A stretch of 64,000 bases of DNA, from NCBI GenBank assembly GCA_023313575.1, contig JAJTTP010000031.1, positions 62,001 to 126,000 of the forward strand, given 5' to 3'. The translations under genes were made by a program, and so were the position numbers. The notes under the pieces were generated by a model. It was not told where the DNA came from and searched no databases. It saw only the letters and a list, made by a program, of their open reading frames with translations. Position 1 is the first letter of the stretch. Every line of letters begins with the position of its first letter. Below, piece after piece: positions 58,801-64,000 of this stretch. The DNA comes from Eutypella sp. D-1. Taxonomy: Eukaryota > Ascomycota > Sordariomycetes > Xylariales > Diatrypaceae.

Positions 58801-59579
58801 CGCGTTCCAGCTGGCGACGTACCAGGGCCCGCTCTGCCACGAACCGGTGCAGGGTATCGCGGTGTCGATCGAGGACGTGACGGTGGTGGCGCCCACGGAG
58901 GAGGAGGCGGCGACGGCGTCGTCGGCGCGCGACAGCCTCGGCCGGCTCACCGGCGAGGTCATCAAGACCGTGCAGCGCTCCATCGGCCAGGGCTTCCTCG
59001 ACTGGTCGCCGCGGCTGCTGCTGGCTATGTACTCGTGCGAGATCCAGGCGAGCAGTAAGTTTCTCCCTTCCTTCTTTCTCCCCTCCTCTCTATCCACAAA
59101 ACCCCGACCTCTTTTGACCCCCCCCCCCCCTCTTCTTTCTCTGCCCTTATATACCGTCCATACTAACGAAAAAACCTTCAACCACAGCCGAGGTCCTAGG
59201 ACGAGTCTACGACGTACTCACGCGCCGTCGGGGCCGTGTGCTCTCGGAGCAGATGAAAGAAGGGACACCATTTTTCACAGTGCTCGCGCAGCTGCCCGCA
59301 GCAGAATCGTTCGGATTCGCGGACGAGATGCGGAAGCGGACGTCGGGGGCGGCGCAGCCACAGCTCGTGTTCGCCGGGTTCGGGGCCCTGGACCCGGACG
59401 ACGACCCGCTCTGGATCCCGTTCACCGAGGACGAGATCGAGGATCTCGGACAGCTCGCCGACCGCGAGTCCGTCGCCCGCCGCTACATGGATCGCGTGCG
59501 CCGCCGCAAGGGTCTTTTGGTGGAAGGACGCGGCGTCCAGAGGACTGCGGCGGAGAAACAGAAGACGCTTAAGAGGTAG
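55864..59579 (+). CDS. ria1: Ribosome-assembly GTPase EFL1/RIA1 (four exons)
   Basis: A cytoplasmic EF-2-like GTPase that, with the SBDS/Sdo1 protein, releases Tif6/eIF6 from pre-60S particles; 1105 residues. Exons are 55864-55926, 55998-56941, 57136-59054 and 59188-59579. GTPase motifs are all present: AHVDHGKT at residues 26-33, [17 protein letters not shown], and NKMD. The splice of exons 2 and 3 rebuilds [23 protein letters not shown], and exons 3 and 4 join as [16 protein letters not shown]. Intron 3 has a TACTAAC at 59161. EF-2-like domains II-V follow, with the C-terminal [26 protein letters not shown] loop. Two low-complexity inserts stand out: a Gly/Asp stretch (about 58387-58470) and an Asn run encoded by AAC repeats (about 58718-58742). 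Length matches other fungal members. Confidence 0.95.
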
Positions 59580-61332
59580 TTGTGCGGGCGCGGTTTTAGA
59601 GAAGGTATAGATAGATGGATGGAAAGATGGGTGGGTGGGTTGACATAGGGGGGGGGGGGGTATATATGTACGCGCCGGTTTGCCACGTCATGTAGTTAGT
59701 TGGAAAGACCAGTCAGTGTTTAACTGAGCTTGTGGAGGAGGTAGTTCAGATCACACAAATCAAAGGTATTCAAAATGCCGGCCATGATGGATGGTTTTCT
59801 CTATTTAAAATTTGTTTAGGTTTTATATATCACACGGCAACGGTCTGGGCATGGGTACGTATGCACCATCATCATTTACTTCTCCCCTGTGTTCATGGCT
59901 TGTATGGCCTGAATATTGCAAGGACTACGTACGTACGTAGCTAACACGAGCCCCTTCTCGTCTTGATATACGTAAACGGGGCCGGAAACCCAATCAAGTG
60001 GCACGGCAGAGTCATAGACTAGGCGAGTAGACCCCTTCCCCTTCCCCCCCTTAACCGCGCTGGCTTCGGGCTATACTATGCTATACTATCCATCTTCACT
60101 AGATAGACAGAATAGAATAGACGCCCTGATATACATCATATACGTATGTATACCAGCTAGCCCCCCTGGTAAGTCATCCACGTCCCAGACCGACTCGGTT
60201 ACTTCTTACATACATACATGCAACATGCGGATATATATTACTATCACATATCTTCATGCCTGCAGCGGCGAATGTGTTTTTTGTGTGTCGTGTGGTAATG
60301 CACACACGGTAGACCTCGTACATGGGTGTTGTATACATCATTAGGAGACGAAGGACCCCTCAGCCTTCCAAGGCGGAGGGGGGGATGTGCAAGGCTCCCC
60401 CCCCCCCCCTTCTCTCTCTCTCTGTCTCTGTGGAGTGACGATTATGTTGGCACATTCTAACATTATACGATATCACCTCTCCAGTTAGTAGGTAGGTAGT
60501 TAGGCAGATAAGATATAGCTAGCTGATTGATTTGATCGGTACTGTACAAACCCACCATACAGACATCCCATCCCATCCCATCTCATCCGCCATCTTCCCA
60601 CCGCCACCCCAGCCCAAGTTCATAACATAACCGCACACAAAGCCGTAGCGTAACCATAACCATAGCCCCCATTATCATAGTAGTTATTTCTAGTTACCTA
60701 AGTTAGTTAAGTAATAATAATAGTCGCAGGCAAGGCAGGCAGGCAGGCAGACCAGAGCCTCTCACCCCCTCTCTTTCTTTCACTCTTTCCATCGCAAAAA
60801 AACAAGGTGATGATTCAATTCAATTCATTCATAAACAATGTCCTATTTCGCCTAACGCAACGCCCTTGTCTAGCAGATCCCGTTTTCATTTCGTTTCATT
60901 TCGACTCTTCTCGCACCTGCGCTCATGGCATGGCTGCTGCTGCTGGCGTTCAAATAATGGTGGTGTGGTGTGGTGTTGCCCCGACCTTGGTTGTTCGGTT
61001 TGTTCGGTTCGGTTCCACCAACAGCGCACCACCACTCCTCGTGGGGGTTTGTAAATGGGAAGGGGATCCAGGTTTGTCGGATTTCCAATCCTGCGGCAGT
61101 CCCCTTCCCTTTGTTGGGAAAATGTGCTGTTTATAATCGTTTCAAAGTATGCACCCCCAACCATTCTCCATTCACCACCCTCCGATATCATCATGCCGGG
61201 AAGGGAGGGGTGTATTTATAGACTTGGGTATCTTAAGGTAAATATATGTGTATGCTTGCTTTGGGCCCGGCACTGTTATCGTGAGGGGCTCAACTCTCAT
61301 TAGAACTTCGTGGGTTTGAACGGGAGATGCGC
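59580..61332. other. Convergent region between EFL1 and MKK1
   Basis: About 1.75 kb between two converging stop codons. It contains a G run (59649-59660), ACGT-rich sequence near 59925-59940, a C run (about 60398-60408) next to a CT repeat, a GGCA tract (about 60731-60750) and direct GTTCGGTT repeats near 60995-61015. No gene is recognised. A long MKK1 3' untranslated region is likely. Confidence 0.45.
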
Positions 61333-63046
61333 TCATGACTTCTTCTCCGCGTCGTCCCAGCCCCAAACCTGCGAGAGGTATCGCTGCATATTGACTCGCT
61401 TGGTCTTCATCTCGACCATCCAGGGGTGCTCGAGCATTCTCCATGGACTAGCTCGACGACCTGGTTCCTTCTCGAGACTGTTCGCCAGGGGGGGGATAAC
61501 AAGGTTAGCAAAAGCATCCCGGTACCTCGGCTTTCATCACTACATCAGTGGACCCGTGAAATTTGCAAAAGACTTACCAGCACTCGATAAAATACTTGAA
61601 GCTGTCGCTCCAGATGATGTTGGCGTCCGGCTCATCCTTGAGTTTTGGTATTGGCTGCCGGACGATGTATGTTAATAGGTCGATCAGGCCAGCCTTGGGC
61701 TGCATCTCCGTGCCATCGGCAGGGAAGGGGAACCGGTGCTGGGCGACCTCGAGAAGCGTCACGCCCGTAGACCAGACATCAGAGGTGATGGTGTAACTCT
61801 GGCCCGTAATCCGTTCGGGCGCCATGTAGTAACTGGTGCCGATGAAGGTGTTGGCCTCCCCTTTCGTACCGAAGTCGCCCGAGACACCGAAATCACACAG
61901 CTTGACCTCGCCATTCCTGCACAACAGGATGTTGGACGGTTTGATATCACGGTGGATAATCTTCTTGCTGTTGAGATAGGTGAGGCCACCCAGCACCCCC
62001 TCAGCAATCTTGCCCAGGACTTTCTCGCCCGTGCGACCACCCAAGCGTTTGACCTCCTTATAGATGCTGTCGAGCGAACCACCTTCGCAAAACTCCATGG
62101 CGATGGAGATGGTGGCGGTTGCTGGGTCGACAAAGGCACCGTAGTATCGACAGATGTGCTCGGACGCACATGATTTGTTGAAGTTAATTTCACGGAGAAT
62201 CTGCTTCTTGACATCTGGGTCCGGGTTCGTCGTGATCACCTGGCAATCTTGTTAGGATGTATGTAACGGAAATTCTTGGTGCGTGCTTACCTTCAAGGCG
62301 AAGACGGTTTTCCCTCCCTTCAACTGACACCTCGTGACGGCACCTCCAGCACCTTCGCCCAAGCCGCCCAGCTCAATGATACGGTTCTCGGAGCTAGCAA
62401 TTCTCCAGCCATCATCGTCGAGATCATCGACATCGGCGGTCCTGGCCTTCTCCAAGGTGAGCTTATCGAAGCTGTTCTCGAGACCCTGCGTACTGCTATC
62501 CCTCTCCATTCCAACACCACCCTCGCTCCGTTCCGAGTATATAGAGCCGACGGCAGATATTGGGTCGGGGGTTCCGTGTGGTCTCGTGCCGATGCCATAC
62601 TGTGAGGCGAAGGACAGGGCGGAGAACTGTGAGCCCGCGGAGGTAGGGTTACTGGCTCGACCGTCCATAGGACCAAAGCTGCCTGACCTCGAGTGAGCGG
62701 CACTACTCTCGCTTCCACCGCTCGCGGACTGACCGGTCTGGAGGGTGACCATAGGGCGCGGAGGCTGCTCGTATGGCGTGACGGTGCTGCCCATAGGCGT
62801 GGCCAGGTGTAATGTAGGGAGTTGAGGACGGGCGGGAGCGGCTCCCACGGCACCACCGACGGGTTTCGCATTAGGAGAGGGAGGAATGGCGAGACCTAGA
62901 CGAGGGGTTCGAGCACCACCTGGCCTCCCACCCCCGAGAGCTGGCCGGAGCAAAGGAGCGGGAGAGGACATGGTGGGGACGTTGGAGGGCGAGGATTGTT
63001 GCGGGACGGATGTCGGTGCGTCTAGAGAGGTATTGGAGGGCTTCAT
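61333..63046 (-). CDS. mkk1: MAP kinase kinase MKK1 (cell wall integrity), three exons
   Basis: A dual-specificity MAPKK of the cell-wall-integrity cascade (MCK1-MKK1-MPS1 type), 520 residues. Exons are 62291-63046, 61578-62239 and 61333-61477. The first ~215 residues are Ser/Pro-rich and disordered, likely the site of scaffold or upstream-kinase contacts. The kinase domain has the Gly loop GEGAGGAV near 231-240, catalytic Lys252 in FALK (the last codon of exon 1), HRD 348-350 within [11 protein letters not shown] 368-370 and [11 protein letters not shown]. Activation-loop threonines are at 377 and 383. The [29 protein letters not shown] segment matches the filamentous-fungal MKK1 type. The last exon gives [21 protein letters not shown] and ends DAEKKS. 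Intron 1 is only 51 bases. Catalytic residues are all intact. Confidence 0.94.
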
Positions 63047-64000
63047 GGCGAGAGAGAGAGAAAGAGAGAGACAGAAGAGTTAGCGTTTTTATCATTTCAT
63101 GAAGTTATTATCATTGTAGGGTGTGTCTATGTCGACTGTGCAAAAGTCAAGTATGGAGAGAGTGTGGTGGTAGTGTCAAGACTACATAGGGTAGGTAGAA
63201 ACAAAGAAAAGGGGGTATATAAAGGGGCGGAGAGAGAGAGTAAAAATAAATACATTTTGAGCCGCGGATTCAGCAGGCAAAGTCGGGTTCTCGCTTTCAG
63301 GCATCGTCCGTCGTATGGAGTTGTGTATTGTATATATGTATGTGTGTATATGTGTGTAAGAAAGAGAGAAGGAAAAAAAAAAGGATTCCGGCTGCAGGTG
63401 CAGGGGTGCGAATGGAGTTGTGTATGGTTACAAAATGCTGGCTAGATGGGGTCCCTTTTTTTTTTGGCTTTTTTTCTTTTCTTCGAGAGAGAAAAGCAAC
63501 CGTGCGGCACTGACTGGCTGACTGACTGGCTGGCTTGCTTGCTGGCTTGCTGGCTGGTGATGGAGAAGCGGACGCAGGTGGGCAGGCGGACAGGCAAGCG
63601 GGCGAGTCTAGATGGACCTCTTTTGTTTTCCCCTTTGGCAGATGTGTGGACTTGAGTGGATGTAGATGTAGAACCAAATATGCAGATACAAATATAAGTA
63701 CTTAAGTAGGTAGTTACGTATGTAACCTTGGAACTGATTGTTGTTTTATGGTCAAGTCGTGGAGGATGTCCACCAGTGAGTTTCCCGCGTAATACTCAAC
63801 TCAGTAATACTCACTCAGTATGATATGGGCTCACGTACACCAAGAAGTGGTGAGGGGTGGGGGGACATGTGACAGCAAGCGAAGGTAGGAGAGAGACACA
63901 GAGAGCTCTCACGCGTAACATACACTCCTGAACTGAAAGGAGGTTGTACCCGACAGTTATAGGAGTGTAGGATTGTAAGATTGTAGATGTTGTTGGCAAG
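63047..64000. other. Upstream region of MKK1
   Basis: This stretch is the likely MKK1 promoter and leader. Near the start codon there is a GA repeat (about 63050-63072), further out TATG/TG repeats (about 63328-63357) and a CTGG/CTTG-type tract (about 63508-63560). No other gene is supported up to the window edge. Confidence 0.45.

Noticed and set aside
57866..58840. 324- and 333-residue minus-strand frames over EFL1
   Set aside because: GC-rich coding sequence often leaves open antisense frames. These have no family resemblance, while the plus strand matches EFL1 throughout.

Overview
The window looks like nuclear DNA of a filamentous ascomycete (Pezizomycotina, most likely a Sordariomycete, the class being inference). 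The evidence is compact protein genes with short GT..AG introns, several with a perfect TACTAAC branch site, a Prp8 gene carrying an intein, a fungal rhodopsin-domain membrane protein, and a MAP kinase kinase of the filamentous-fungal MKK1 type. No ribosomal RNA, tRNA, CRISPR or bacterial-type operon structure was found.

Twelve genes are supported. From left to right: a long gene-free left end (1-4142); the spliceosome core gene prp8 (minus, intronless, with an in-frame 201-residue mini-intein); a shared promoter with two TCACGTGAT sites; ribosomal protein eL34 (plus, three exons); RAD26/CSB-type SNF2 repair ATPase (minus); a secreted GH18 glycoside hydrolase (plus); a disordered fungal protein of unknown function (minus); a seven-helix fungal rhodopsin-type protein (minus, five exons); PHS1 3-hydroxyacyl-CoA dehydratase (plus, three exons); a GHSMGG serine-hydrolase/lipase-like protein (minus, two exons); a universal stress protein (minus, three exons with a long first intron); a 7.5 kb gene-poor stretch; eIF3 subunit L (minus, three exons); the ribosome-assembly GTPase EFL1/RIA1 (plus, four exons); and the cell-wall-integrity MAPKK MKK1 (minus, three exons).

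Most genes are housekeeping: splicing, ribosome structure and maturation, translation initiation, transcription-coupled repair, very-long-chain fatty-acid elongation and stress signalling. They are not a pathway cluster. Two divergent pairs (prp8/eL34 and eIF3L/EFL1) join genes of RNA and ribosome biogenesis and may share promoters. The GH18 enzyme and the rhodopsin-like protein are the accessory, environment-facing genes.

Intergenic DNA is unusually long, about half of the window, and rich in low-complexity sequence. It holds dispersed TAGG/CCTA tetranucleotide tracts, long G or C homopolymers, CA/TG and GAT repeats, and one AT-rich island near 35.5-35.75 kb that could be a decayed mobile element. 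I found no convincing new multi-gene system. The most notable items are the Prp8 mini-intein, the duplicated promoter motifs between prp8 and eL34, the altered GH18 active-site motif, and the long first intron of the stress-protein gene. Exon coordinates were worked out by hand from splice signals, reading frame and remembered family sequence patterns; no alignment was run.
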